The notes under the pieces are model-generated. The model did not search any database and had not been told where the DNA came from. It worked only from the letters and a program-made list of their open reading frames with translations. The translations under genes were made by a program, and so were the position numbers. Shown here piece by piece: positions 8,882 to 18,420 of a stretch of 64,000 nucleotides of DNA (positions are counted from its first letter, which is position 1; each line of letters opens with the position of its first letter). Origin of the DNA: CAYQQU01 sp964419545 (GTDB lineage: Bacteria > Bacteroidota > Bacteroidia > Chitinophagales > Saprospiraceae); assembly GCA_964419545.1 (NCBI GenBank), contig CAYQQU010000018.1, positions 1 through 64,000 of the forward strand, in the 5' to 3' direction.

Positions 8882-11800
8882 ATGATGAGGCATTCCTTTT
8901 TTCCCGGTTTTACCATTCTCCTCGCCCTGGCGATGATGAGCTTTCAAACGCCGCAAGCCGATCCCGATATGAACTACGACCAACAGTGGAAACAGATCGA
9001 TTCGCTGGAAAGCGAGGGGTTGTTCCGTTCCGCCCTGGAACAAACCCGGCAACTCCTCCGCCAAACCCGCGCCGACAACAACGCTCCGCAACAAGCGAAA
9101 TGCATCATTTACGAGGCCAAATACATCAGCCGCCTGGAAGAGAACGGCGCCAAAGCCGCGATCGGGCGCCTGCAGGAGGCCGTTGCCGGAGCCGAAGATC
9201 CGCTCCGAAGCCTCCTCCAGTCGCTGCTGGCCGAGATGTACGCCAACTACACCGAATCGCGCTACCGCGAACTCGCCGACCGCACCGCCGTCAGCGACGA
9301 ACGGCCCGAAGACCTGGCCTACTGGACGCTCGACCAACTGGTGGGCGAGAGCTCGCGCCTCTATCTCGCCTCTCTTTCCGGCGACCAACTGCGACGGACA
9401 CCCATCGAAAAATACGAGGTTCTGACCACCAATAGCCAATTCGCCGAAGGTTTGCGCCCCACGCTTTACGATTTTCTGGCCCACCGGGCAATCGAACATT
9501 TTTCCAACGAACGCAACTACCTGACGGCGCCGGCCTACCGCTTTTACCTGGATCAGGCCGAAGCTTTCGCCCCAGCCGCCAAATTCGTCGCAGCCGCTTT
9601 CGAAACCCGCGACACCAGCGCTTATCAGTACCTGGCGGTCGGCATCTTTCAGGATATCATCGCCTTTCACCTCGAAGACGAAGATCCCTCAGCCCTGATC
9701 GACGCCGATCTGCGGCGACTGGAATACATGTACGAACATTCGGTTCACGACCTCAAGGATTCGCTCTACCTCTCCGCCCTTCAACAGCTCGAAACGCGCT
9801 ACCGCCGCTTTCCGGCCTCTTCCGAGATCCTGTACTACCTGGCGCAGTACCACTATCAAAAGGGCCAGTCTTACGAGCCCAATCCCGAAGACTGGTTGCG
9901 GTGGGAGTTCAAAAAGGCCAAAGCGCTCTGCGATGCCGCTATCCGCCAATATCCCAATACCTACGGGGCCAAACAATGCCGGGACCTGGTGGCCCAGATC
10001 ACCGGCAAAACCCTCAACCTGCGCCTCGAAGCGGTCAACCTGCCCGGACAATCGCTGCTGGCGCGGCTGGAATGCCGCAATGTCGAACGCGCTCACCTGC
10101 GCATCGTACGCCTCGCCGCCGAAGAGCGCGAGACCTTCAATCGCCGGCGACCCGAAGAGGTCGTCCGCACCCTCGAAAAACGGAAACCTTACCGCGAATG
10201 GTCGGTGAAGTTGCCGCCGACCGCCGACTTCCAGTTGCATAGCACCGAAATTCGCATCGACGAGCTGCCTTTCGGCGTTTACGCCCTGATGATCGCCGAC
10301 CAGCCCGAATTCGACCCCAACGACAGCCAGACCGGCTACCTCTTCACCGACGTCTCGGAGATCGGCTATTTTTACCGCCGCTCTTCCGAGGGCGACGAGC
10401 GCTTCCTGGTGGTCGACCGCCGCTCCGGCCAACCGTCAGAAGGGGTATTCACCGAGTTTTTTACCGTCGAATACCGCGGCCGCGACGAACGGCGGCAGCG
10501 CAAGATCGGACAGGGCTATACCGACGAAATGGGCATGATCGCGCCGCCGGACGTGGACCGCAACGCCTATCAGGTGCGCTTCAGCAAAAAACGAGATACC
10601 CTTTATCTGGGGGAAGGCTACTACAGCTATTCGCGCAGCTACCGCCGCGAAGCATCGCAGGAGACGCATTTCTTCCTCGACCGCGCGATCTACCGGCCGG
10701 GGCAGACCATCTATTTCAAAGCCCTGCTGCTGGCAAAATCTGCCGACGGCATGCCCCGGGCGCTCCCCGACCAGGAAGCGGAAGTGGTCTTTTACGACGC
10801 CAATAACCAGGAAGTCGAACGGCGGAAGTTTCGCTCCAACCGCTACGGCACCTTCAACGGCCGCTTCACCGCGCCGGTCACCGGCCTGCGCGGCGCGATG
10901 CGCCTGACCTGCGATGTCGGCAACAGCTCACAGTCCTTCCGAGTGGAAGAATACAAGCGTCCCAAATTCGAAGTGGTGCTGGACAGCCTGGCCGGAACGC
11001 CCGCACTGGGAGAAACGGTGACCCTTACCGGCGCGGCGCGCGCCTTCGCCGGCAGCGCCGTCGACAACGCCCAGGTGCGCTACCGCGTGGTGCGCGAAGT
11101 GCGCTTCCCCTGGCTGCCTTGGTGGAGCCGCGGCGGCTTCTTCCCCTTCCGGTCGGAAAGTATGGAAATCGCCAACGGAACGATGCGCACCGATGCCGGC
11201 GGCGCCTTCGCCATCGACTTTGTGGCCCGCCCCGACCGCTCCATTCCCAAGGATAAAAAGCCGGAATTTTCGTATACCGTGTACATTGATGTGACCGATA
11301 TCAGCGGTGAAGTGCAATCTTCCCAAAAGTCGATCACCCTCGGCTACATCGGGATGAAAGTCGACCTGGACCTCTCCGGGCAGGTCGACCGACGGCGGCC
11401 GCTGCAACTGCAGCTGCGGACAACCAACCTCGACGGCGCCCATACACCGGCGAAGGGGAGCCTGCGCATCCACCGCCAGCAGGGCCCCGGTCAGGTGTTC
11501 GTCGACCGCTATTGGCAAAAGCCCGACCTCACCGTGATCAGGGAGCGGGAGTTTCGCCGCTATTTCCCGCTTTTTGCGTTCCGCAACGAAGACGAACCCG
11601 AACAATGGCCGCTGGTCGAAAAGCTCGTGGACCGCAATTTCGATACCGGGCAGTCCTCAGAAATGACGCTCGAAACCGGCAAATGGCCGGTGGGCTACTA
11701 CCTGCTGGAATTGAAAACGCAGGACGCCGACGGAGAGCTGATCCAGATCAAACGCTATTTTTCGGTTTACGACAGCGAATCGGGCGACCTGCCCGAGGGG

Positions 11801-14800
11801 GAGCTGGCCTGGGAACAGGTCGATCGCGAAACCGCCAAACCCGGAGACGAGTTGCAGCATTTTCTGGGCAGCGCCGACGGGCCTCTCTACGTGTTGTACG
11901 AATACGAAAACCGATCCGGCCTTTCGCCGGCCACCTGGATCGAGGTCGGCGCATGGAGCCGGCAATCTTACCAGGTCACCGAAGCCGATCGCGGAAACTT
12001 TTTGCTCCGCACCACCAGCGTGCGTTACAACCGGGTATTTTCTCAGCAACGGACCGTCACCGTGCCCTGGTCGCAGAAAGAGCTGCAGATCAGCTACGAG
12101 ACATTCCGCGACAAGGTGCGACCCGGCGCCGAAGAAGAATGGCGCCTGCGCATCAGCGGTCCGGAAAAAGAAGCGGTGGCCGCCGAGATGGTCGCCGCCC
12201 TCTACGACGCCTCCCTTGATCAATTCGTGCGCAACCAATGGTCTTTCGCCCCCTACCCGACCTTGCGCGGCAGCCGCAACAACTGGTCGGCCCGCCATTT
12301 CGGAGAAAGCTACCTCCGGCGCGCCAGCACCGGCTTCCGGGCCCCGGCCGAATCATCGACGCGCGTTTACCGCAGCCTCAACTGGTACGGCTTCTTCGGC
12401 GCGCCGCTGGCTTTTCGCGGTGGCGCCATGAACCGCCGCCTGGAGATGGCCGCTCCCATGATGGAAATGGATAACACCACGGTGGCCGCCGATGGTCGCG
12501 ACACCACCAAAGAGGCAGCCCCCGCTTCCAGCGAACCCGCGCCGCCGCCGCCTTCGGAAGGAACCTCCGCCGGCCCCGCGCCCCCGGCTCTGCGCACCAA
12601 CCTGAAAGAGACGGTCTTTTTCATGCCCGAGCTGATGACCGACGCCAAGGGCGACGTGATCCTCAAGTTTACCATGAACGAGGCGCTGACCCGCTGGCGC
12701 CTCCTCGGGTTTGCCCATACCACCGACCTGAAATACGGCCTGACGGAAAACGAGCTGGTGACCCAGAAGGAACTGATGGTGCTGCCCAACGCACCCCGTT
12801 TTTTCCGGGAAGGAGACCAAATCGAGTTCACCGCCAAAGTGAGTAATATGACCGAACGCCCCCTCGACGGCGAGGCCACCCTGCAGCTCTATGACGCCCT
12901 GACCGGGCAGCCCGTGGATGAACTTTTCGGCCATACCCGCACGCGCATTGCGTTCAGCACCAAAGCCGGGCAGTCCGACCGCCTGGCGTGGCGGCTGAAC
13001 GTCCCCGCAAAAGGGTTCAGCGCCGTCAGCTACGCCGTGACGGTCCGGGCGGAGAATTTCAGCGACGGCGAAAAAGACGCCGTTCCGGTGATCTCCAACC
13101 GCCTGCTGGTTACCGAGACCAAGCCGCTGCCCATTCGCGGCGGCAAACGGGAAACCTATGAATTCGAAGCCCTGGCCAAGCTGAACCAGTCGCCCACCCT
13201 GGAATCGCACGCGTTTACCCTGGAGTTTACGCCCAACCCCGCCTGGTACGCCGTGAAATCGCTGCCGTACCTGATGGAATATCCCCACCAGTGCATCGAA
13301 CAGATCTTCAACCGCTACTACGCCAACAGCCTGGCGGCCTCGGTGGCCAACGACAACCCAAAAGTAAAAGCAGTATTCGAATCCTGGAAAGGGACCGATG
13401 CGCTGGAAAGCCCGCTGGTGCTCAACCCCGAACTCAAAGCCGTCCTGCTCGAAGAAACGCCCTGGGTCCAACAGGCGCAGAGCGAAGCCCAGCAACGCCA
13501 GCGCATCGGCCTGTTGTTCGACCTGCAGCGACTGGCCGAAGAAGAGGCTTTCGCCCTGAACCAACTGGCCGAACGACAGGAATCCAGCGGCGGCTTCTCC
13601 TGGTTTCCCGGCGGACGCGAGAACTGGTACATGACCCAGTATATCGTGCAGGGGCTCGGGCAGTTGGATGCGCTGGGCGTAGCGGCTTTCGACAATAACC
13701 CGACGGCCGACCGCATCGCGACCAACGCCCTGCGCTACATCGACGGCGAAGCAGCCCGGTATTACGAAGAACACCTCGCCCGCATCGAAGCCGGGGACCT
13801 GGATAAAGAGGAAGATCACCTCAGCCTATTGATGATCCACTATTTGTACGCCCGCAGCTTCTTCCCCGGCCGGCCGTTCGCCGAACCGCGCAGCGCCGAG
13901 GCGCATGCCTATTTCCTGGACCAGGGCGAGGCGCATTGGAACGAAAAAGGACTGTATGCACAAGGACTGCTTTCGCTGGCCCTGCACCGCGCCGGCCGTT
14001 CCGAAGGCGCTCAGCGCATCGTGCGTTCCTTGCGTGAGCGGGCCATCGTCGATGAGGAACTCGGCATGTACTGGGCCTACGACCGGGGCTACTTCTGGCA
14101 CCAGATGCCGATCGAGACCCACGCGCTGATGATCGAATCGTTTTACGAAGTGGCCGGCGACGAGGCCGCCGTGGAAGAATTGAAACTCTGGCTGCTCAAA
14201 AACAAACAGACCAGCCACTGGAAGACCACAAAAGCCACCGCAGCAGCTGTCTTTGCGCTTTTGCGCTACGGGCAGGACTGGCTGGCCGCCGAAGAGACCG
14301 TAGCGATCGATTTCCCCGACATGCGCAACCGCGAGGTCGACGCGAAGATCGAAGACGCCCGCGCCACAGCAGAACCCGGCACGGGCTATTACAAAACCAC
14401 CTGGACGGGCAGCGAGGTCGTTCCCGAAATGGCGCGGGTGCGACTGAAAAACCCCAACGATAGTCCCGCCTGGGGTGCACTCTACTGGCAGTATTTTGAA
14501 GACCTCGACAAGATCGAAGGGTTCCTGGAAACGCCCCTGCAGATAACCCGCTCCCTTTACCGGGAACGCTATACCGATCGCGGGCCGGTGCTGGAACCGT
14601 TCACCGAAGCCCAGCCGCTGAACCCGGGAGATAAAGTGGTCGTGCGCATCGAACTGCGCGTAGATCGCGACATGGAGTACGTCCACCTGAAAGATATGCG
14701 GGCCGCCGGCTTCGAACCGGTCAACGTGCTGAGCCGTTATCAGTTTCAGGGCGGCCTGGGATATTACGAAAGCACCGGCGACGTGGCCACGCACTTCTTC

Positions 14801-14953
14801 TTTACTTATTTGCCGAAAGGCGCTTACGTCTTCGAATATCCGGTGCGGGTGACCCACCGGGGCGATTTTTCCAACGGCATTTCCAATATCCAGTGTATGT
14901 ACGCTCCGGAGTTTACCAGCCATTCCCAGGGTATCCGGGTGACCGTAGAGTAG
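8882..14953 (+). CDS. Alpha-2-macroglobulin family protein with thioester motif
   Basis: A 2,023-residue protein exported by a signal peptide (residues 1-22, FTILLALAMMSFQT). M1 at 8882 or M2 at 8885 fits; an earlier TTG would add a charged leader ahead of the signal. Order: helical N-terminal region (to about 390), MG-type beta domains with the MG2-like FFLDRAIYRPGQTIYFKA segment, a low-complexity stretch rich in Pro, Ala and Ser (about 1200-1235), the A2M domain beginning LKETVFFMPEL, then the complement-like helical toroid. CIEQ with Cys1471 is the CxEQ thioester. Bacterial relatives are thought to trap proteases at the cell envelope. The usual partner, penicillin-binding protein 1C, is not beside it. 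No lipobox is seen. Confidence 0.9.
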   Translation: MMRHSFFPGFTILLALAMMSFQTPQADPDMNYDQQWKQIDSLESEGLFRSALEQTRQLLRQTRADNNAPQQAKCIIYEAKYISRLEENGAKAAIGRLQEAVAGAEDPLRSLLQSLLAEMYANYTESRYRELADRTAVSDERPEDLAYWTLDQLVGESSRLYLASLSGDQLRRTPIEKYEVLTTNSQFAEGLRPTLYDFLAHRAIEHFSNERNYLTAPAYRFYLDQAEAFAPAAKFVAAAFETRDTSAYQYLAVGIFQDIIAFHLEDEDPSALIDADLRRLEYMYEHSVHDLKDSLYLSALQQLETRYRRFPASSEILYYLAQYHYQKGQSYEPNPEDWLRWEFKKAKALCDAAIRQYPNTYGAKQCRDLVAQITGKTLNLRLEAVNLPGQSLLARLECRNVERAHLRIVRLAAEERETFNRRRPEEVVRTLEKRKPYREWSVKLPPTADFQLHSTEIRIDELPFGVYALMIADQPEFDPNDSQTGYLFTDVSEIGYFYRRSSEGDERFLVVDRRSGQPSEGVFTEFFTVEYRGRDERRQRKIGQGYTDEMGMIAPPDVDRNAYQVRFSKKRDTLYLGEGYYSYSRSYRREASQETHFFLDRAIYRPGQTIYFKALLLAKSADGMPRALPDQEAEVVFYDANNQEVERRKFRSNRYGTFNGRFTAPVTGLRGAMRLTCDVGNSSQSFRVEEYKRPKFEVVLDSLAGTPALGETVTLTGAARAFAGSAVDNAQVRYRVVREVRFPWLPWWSRGGFFPFRSESMEIANGTMRTDAGGAFAIDFVARPDRSIPKDKKPEFSYTVYIDVTDISGEVQSSQKSITLGYIGMKVDLDLSGQVDRRRPLQLQLRTTNLDGAHTPAKGSLRIHRQQGPGQVFVDRYWQKPDLTVIREREFRRYFPLFAFRNEDEPEQWPLVEKLVDRNFDTGQSSEMTLETGKWPVGYYLLELKTQDADGELIQIKRYFSVYDSESGDLPEGELAWEQVDRETAKPGDELQHFLGSADGPLYVLYEYENRSGLSPATWIEVGAWSRQSYQVTEADRGNFLLRTTSVRYNRVFSQQRTVTVPWSQKELQISYETFRDKVRPGAEEEWRLRISGPEKEAVAAEMVAALYDASLDQFVRNQWSFAPYPTLRGSRNNWSARHFGESYLRRASTGFRAPAESSTRVYRSLNWYGFFGAPLAFRGGAMNRRLEMAAPMMEMDNTTVAADGRDTTKEAAPASSEPAPPPPSEGTSAGPAPPALRTNLKETVFFMPELMTDAKGDVILKFTMNEALTRWRLLGFAHTTDLKYGLTENELVTQKELMVLPNAPRFFREGDQIEFTAKVSNMTERPLDGEATLQLYDALTGQPVDELFGHTRTRIAFSTKAGQSDRLAWRLNVPAKGFSAVSYAVTVRAENFSDGEKDAVPVISNRLLVTETKPLPIRGGKRETYEFEALAKLNQSPTLESHAFTLEFTPNPAWYAVKSLPYLMEYPHQCIEQIFNRYYANSLAASVANDNPKVKAVFESWKGTDALESPLVLNPELKAVLLEETPWVQQAQSEAQQRQRIGLLFDLQRLAEEEAFALNQLAERQESSGGFSWFPGGRENWYMTQYIVQGLGQLDALGVAAFDNNPTADRIATNALRYIDGEAARYYEEHLARIEAGDLDKEEDHLSLLMIHYLYARSFFPGRPFAEPRSAEAHAYFLDQGEAHWNEKGLYAQGLLSLALHRAGRSEGAQRIVRSLRERAIVDEELGMYWAYDRGYFWHQMPIETHALMIESFYEVAGDEAAVEELKLWLLKNKQTSHWKTTKATAAAVFALLRYGQDWLAAEETVAIDFPDMRNREVDAKIEDARATAEPGTGYYKTTWTGSEVVPEMARVRLKNPNDSPAWGALYWQYFEDLDKIEGFLETPLQITRSLYRERYTDRGPVLEPFTEAQPLNPGDKVVVRIELRVDRDMEYVHLKDMRAAGFEPVNVLSRYQFQGGLGYYESTGDVATHFFFTYLPKGAYVFEYPVRVTHRGDFSNGISNIQCMYAPEFTSHSQGIRVTVE

Positions 14954-15054
14954 GGTCGCCGCCGCTCTTATCGGGAAAAAGAAAACAGTAGTCGAGAAAA
15001 AGAGCAGCCGGAGCAGGAGATGCGTATTATTCGGTTTCGATTCAAAACAGGATT

Positions 15055-15792
15055 ATGAAAAGCAAAGATTGGATTGATTTTGCCGCCAAAAGGATAAAGA
15101 AAAACATCATGAGCGATAACCAAAAAAGCGAACGTTCCAAACACGCCAATACGGTGATCCGCAATCATATCATCTGGTCGATGGGAGCGAGTTTCATCAT
15201 CCCCATCCCGGTCGCCGACATTTTTGCGGTCAGCGCGCTGCAGCTGGACATGATCCGCCAGCTGTGCCGCGTCTACGATCAGGATTTTTCGGAAACGCAG
15301 GGCAAGGCCATCGTCACTTCCCTGACCAGCTCGACGCTGGCCCGCGCCGGCGCCCGCAGTTTGATCAAACTGGTGCCTGGCATCGGCACGGCGATCGGCG
15401 GGGTAGCCGTTTCCGTATTCAACGGCGCGTCGACCTACGCGCTGGGGGAGGTCTTCAAACGCCATTTCGAGACCGGCGGCACCATCCTCGATTTCGATAC
15501 GGATCGCCTGAAGAAGATGTACCGCGAAAAGTTCGAGAAGGGCAAAAAGGTAGCCGAACAACTGCGGCAGGACAAAGACGCCCAGGCGGAGGCCGAAAAG
15601 GAAGCCGAAGCCCGCAAATCCGCCGGCGATACGATTACCGACCCACCGGAACCGGCCTCGCAGCCCACTGCCGAAATGGACAAAGACGCCGTGCTGACGA
15701 AACTGAAGGAACTGGGCGAACTGCGCACCCAGGGCGTACTTTCCGAAGAAGAATTCCAGGAAATGAAGCGCAAGCTGATCGAAAAGTTCTGA
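15055..15792 (+). CDS. DUF697 protein with C-terminal SHOCT domain
   Basis: A 245-residue protein. Residues 30-140 match DUF697 (YcjF/TerB-associated membrane family), with hydrophobic IIWSMGASFIIPIPVADIFAVSALQLDMI and a Gly-rich hairpin LVPGIGTAIGGVAVSVFNG. Residues 160-200 are a charged, probably helical linker (AEAEKEAEAR). The last 34 residues (LKELGELRTQGVLSEEEFQEM) are a SHOCT short helical domain. A later start at 15109 (MSDNQ) is equally good and would drop 18 basic residues. Function unknown; SHOCT domains are thought to promote oligomerisation or membrane placement. It shares a terminator region with the convergent reductase gene. Confidence 0.8.
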   Translation: MKSKDWIDFAAKRIKKNIMSDNQKSERSKHANTVIRNHIIWSMGASFIIPIPVADIFAVSALQLDMIRQLCRVYDQDFSETQGKAIVTSLTSSTLARAGARSLIKLVPGIGTAIGGVAVSVFNGASTYALGEVFKRHFETGGTILDFDTDRLKKMYREKFEKGKKVAEQLRQDKDAQAEAEKEAEARKSAGDTITDPPEPASQPTAEMDKDAVLTKLKELGELRTQGVLSEEEFQEMKRKLIEKF

Positions 15793-15803
15793 AGTGAATA
15801 GGT

Positions 15804-15835
15804 ATAAAAAAGCCGGGAGCGGCTCGCTGCCCGGC
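15804..15835 (-). terminator. Rho-independent terminator of the acetoacetyl-CoA reductase gene
   Basis: Read leftward, GCCGGGC and TCCCGGC pair around a 10-nt loop and are followed by a run of six T. It lies 76 bp beyond the stop of the reductase gene and 12 bp beyond the convergent DUF697 gene. Confidence 0.8.
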
Positions 15836-15910
15836 CTGAAAATTCAACCAAAAGACGGATCAACAATAATTGTCGGGTTATTAGATCAGTAAGTTTTTGC
15901 TGAACTGACG

Positions 15911-16657
15911 TCAATAAACGTGCTGCCCTCCGTTGATTTCGTAGTTGGCGCCGGTAATGAAAGCGGCGTCCTTAGAGGCCAGAAAACTCACCAGATGGGC
16001 AACTTCGAAAGTGCCCCCCAAACGCCCCATCGGGATGTGGGCCACGATCTTGTCGCGGTATTCCTGGGGCACCGCCAGCACCATATCGGTGGCGATGTAT
16101 CCCGGCGAAATCGTATTGACGGTGATGCCCTTCTTGGCTACCTCGATGGCCAGCGTCTTCGTCAGGCCGTGCATGCCGGCTTTGGAGGCTGCGTAGTTGA
16201 CCTGCCCGTACTGGGCCCGCTGGCCGTTGACCGACGAAATATTGATGATGCGGCCAAATTGCTGGTCGATCATCGGATTGATCACCGACCGGCAGCAATT
16301 GAAAGCGCTGTACAGATTGGTGCGCAATACCACGTCCCAGTTTTCGAAAGACATTTTGCGAAAAGAACCGTCCCGGGTAATCCCCGCATTATTGACTAAA
16401 ACGTCGATGACGCCTACCTCTTCCCGGATCTGCTCCACCATGTTTTCTACCTCGTTAAAATCGCTGACATCGGCTTCGTACAGATTGAAGTCGTACCCTT
16501 CTTCCTGCATCTTTTCACTCCAGGAATGGGCTTTGTTGGCGCTGCGAAAATTGGCGACAACGAAATAACCGTCGTCCGACAGCTTCTTGCACATCTCCGT
16601 GCCCAGCCCTCCCGTAGCGCCGGTCACCAGAGCGATTGGTTTCCCATCTTGCGTCAT
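15911..16657 (-). CDS. phbB: Acetoacetyl-CoA reductase / 3-oxoacyl-ACP reductase (SDR)
   Basis: A 248-residue short-chain dehydrogenase: TGATGGLG (13-20) binds NADPH, NNAG follows at 89-92, and the catalytic set is Ser142, Tyr155 and Lys159 (YAASK). The C-terminus ANYEINGGQHVY matches PhaB/PhbB acetoacetyl-CoA reductases better than FabG, whose usual ending differs. It would reduce acetoacetyl-CoA to (R)-3-hydroxybutyryl-CoA for polyhydroxybutyrate. No phaC or phaA is in the window, so a fatty-acid role is possible. A good promoter at 16922-16950 points at it, with an inverted-repeat element between promoter and start. Confidence 0.85.
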   Translation of the reverse strand: MTQDGKPIALVTGATGGLGTEMCKKLSDDGYFVVANFRSANKAHSWSEKMQEEGYDFNLYEADVSDFNEVENMVEQIREEVGVIDVLVNNAGITRDGSFRKMSFENWDVVLRTNLYSAFNCCRSVINPMIDQQFGRIINISSVNGQRAQYGQVNYAASKAGMHGLTKTLAIEVAKKGITVNTISPGYIATDMVLAVPQEYRDKIVAHIPMGRLGGTFEVAHLVSFLASKDAAFITGANYEINGGQHVY

Positions 16658-16670
16658 GGCTCTTTTTCTT

Positions 16671-16860
16671 TAGCCCGGATTATTCATGGGTTCTTCGTCA
16701 TGAGAAGCCAAAATGGTTGACAGGCTTGCCTTCACGCAGGAGGGCGACACGGAGGCGCCTCCCTGCAGCACGCGGGTATCCGCAGATACAGTGAGTGAGC
16801 CGGGCAGCATAGCGGCCAGTTTGGTTTCGCAAAAGATTAATCCATGAATAATCCGGATTA
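16671..16860. repeat. Inverted-repeat element (MITE-like), family 2, complete copy
   Basis: The 22-bp ends at 16671-16692 and 16839-16860 are inverted copies with 3 mismatches around the core CATGAATAATCCGG. No coding sequence lies between. Internally there is a GC-rich palindrome (GCAGGAGGGCG near 16735 against CGCCTCCCTGC near 16757). Related pieces are at 36801-36822 (one end) and 41022-41070 (interior). Confidence 0.7.
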
Positions 16861-16921
16861 GGTTAGTTCAATTCAAGTAGTGTAAGGCGTTCCGGGTATC
16901 GAAAATCGAACGCCACAAATG

Positions 16922-16950
16922 CAAATATATAAATATCTATATAATTACAA
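16922..16950 (-). promoter_or_regulatory. Bacteroidota promoter driving the acetoacetyl-CoA reductase gene
   Basis: On the minus strand: TTG (16948-16950), 18 bases, then TATATTTG (16922-16929). This is an exact match to the Bacteroidota -33/-7 pattern TTG-N18/19-TAnnTTTG. Transcription would start about 250 nt before the phbB start codon and pass through the 16671-16860 element. Confidence 0.65.
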
Positions 16951-17097
16951 AGCGAAAAAGCGGAAAACTTTGTGTGAGCCGTAAAGAAATAGCCGGCGAG
17001 CCGGTGAGAACGGGTTTTTGTATTAAATTTGAGCCCGCAAAAGTCTACAACCACTTTGTGCCGGCTACCCGATGAGCCGGTGATAAACGACCTAGCT

Positions 17098-18309
17098 ATG
17101 TCTCCCTCCCTTATGGCGCTTATCAGCGGCATCGTGATCGTAATGTACGCGGCTTTTCTGCTGTTCGCCATCTGGCGCGGACGTCGCGACGGGGTTCCGC
17201 TCGACCGGGGGCTGCCGCTTCGCTTGTTCTTGTTTGCGCCGGTAGTCATCCTGGGCGCCCTATTCACCATTTTGCTGGAAAGCACCGTTATTTTGGCGAT
17301 CTTCCTGGTGCTCGCCCTGGCCTTTGCCGGTTTTTTGGTCTGGGAACGACAACGAGGCCGGCCTCGCCCACCGGCGCCGACCGGGAAGGCGCCACGGCCG
17401 ACCGTTCGGGCGCCGGCGGAAACCGGGACCGCTGAGCCACCGGAGGCCAGGACGTACTATCGTTTCCAAACCAAGCGCTTGTTGCTGCCGGGAGAGATAG
17501 AGATCGCGTATACCGAAACGGGAAAAGGCCGGAAGACGATCCTTTTTTTGCACGGCCTGGGCAGCAACCGAAAGTGTTGGCGAAAGAACATGGAGTCCTT
17601 GAGCCGCCATTTCCGGTGCATCGCCATCGACTTCCCGGGTTACGGCCAGTCCAGCCGGGGCAACTACCCGTACAACATGTCTTTTTTCGCGGAAAAAGTA
17701 CGGGCGTTCATCCACCAGCTCGACCCACCTCAGCTGCTGCTGGTAGGGCATTCCATGGGCGGGCAGGTCGCCATCACCACCGTATTGCAGGAGCCCGGCA
17801 TCGCTCAGAAGCTGGTGCTGCTGGCGCCGGCAGGATTCGAGACTTTTTCCCGCACCGAGCGCACCCTGGTGCGTAGTTTTTCCAGCCCTGCTTTGTTGCG
17901 GGCCACTCCCGACGAACAGCTCCGCCAAAACATCGAAGCCAATTTTTACGATTTTCCCGCCGACGCGGAATTCATGGTAAGCGACCGGCTGAAGCTGAAA
18001 AGATCGGACGCCTATCCGGACTATTGCCGGATGATCCCCAAATGCATGATAGGCATGGTTGACGAACCGGTCTACAAACGGCTTCCCGAGATCCGAACGC
18101 CCACCCTCGTCATCTTCGGCGCCGATGACAACCTCATCCCCAACAAGGTGCTGCATCCCGGCCTGCGCACTACCGATGTGGCCGAGGCCGGCGCCTCCCG
18201 CATCCCCGACAGCCACCTCGAGATCTTCAGCCCCTGCGGCCATTTCGTACAATGGGAATGCGCTCCGGCCGTAAATCGCTCGCTGATCAATTTCTTCAAT
18301 CAGCCTTGA
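17098..18309 (+). CDS. Membrane-anchored alpha/beta hydrolase
   Basis: A 403-residue protein. The ATG at 17098 is preferred to a TTG 69 bp upstream because it directly precedes the first membrane segment. Residues 4-24 and about 45-85 form two or three hydrophobic helices, followed by a Pro/Ala/Arg linker (to about 115) and an alpha/beta hydrolase domain. FLHGLGSNRKCW is the oxyanion region, GHSMGG holds the nucleophile Ser219, Asp343 or Asp344 (FGADDN) is the acid, and His382 (CGHFVQWE) is the base. The fold resembles lipases and C-C hydrolases; the substrate is unknown. A TAAATTTG box at 17024-17031 may be its -7 element. It is convergent with the DUF6794-like gene. Confidence 0.85.
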   Translation: MSPSLMALISGIVIVMYAAFLLFAIWRGRRDGVPLDRGLPLRLFLFAPVVILGALFTILLESTVILAIFLVLALAFAGFLVWERQRGRPRPPAPTGKAPRPTVRAPAETGTAEPPEARTYYRFQTKRLLLPGEIEIAYTETGKGRKTILFLHGLGSNRKCWRKNMESLSRHFRCIAIDFPGYGQSSRGNYPYNMSFFAEKVRAFIHQLDPPQLLLVGHSMGGQVAITTVLQEPGIAQKLVLLAPAGFETFSRTERTLVRSFSSPALLRATPDEQLRQNIEANFYDFPADAEFMVSDRLKLKRSDAYPDYCRMIPKCMIGMVDEPVYKRLPEIRTPTLVIFGADDNLIPNKVLHPGLRTTDVAEAGASRIPDSHLEIFSPCGHFVQWECAPAVNRSLINFFNQP

Positions 18310-18311
18310 AA

Positions 18312-18420
18312 GGGGGGGGGTAGTTTTTGGTCTTTGGTCTTTAGTCTTTGGTCTTTGGTCTTTGGCGTGCTAAAGACTAAAGACCAAAGACAAACGACTA
18401 AAAACCAACGCCCCCTACCC
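18312..18420. repeat. Inverted array of TTTGGTC heptamers with a G-run
   Basis: A run of eight G is followed by tandem copies of a 7-base unit (CTTTGGT with a CTTTAGT variant). After GGCGTGC come inverted copies (AAAGACC), ending in CCCCCTACCC, which mirrors the opening G-run plus TAG. The right arm contains the stop codon of the leftward gene (CTA at 18415). A very similar array is at 32896-32983. It could act as a two-way terminator for convergent genes. Confidence 0.75.

Noticed and set aside
17260..18252. Minus-strand frame of 330 codons
   Set aside because: It is antisense to the alpha/beta hydrolase gene, whose catalytic triad is intact.
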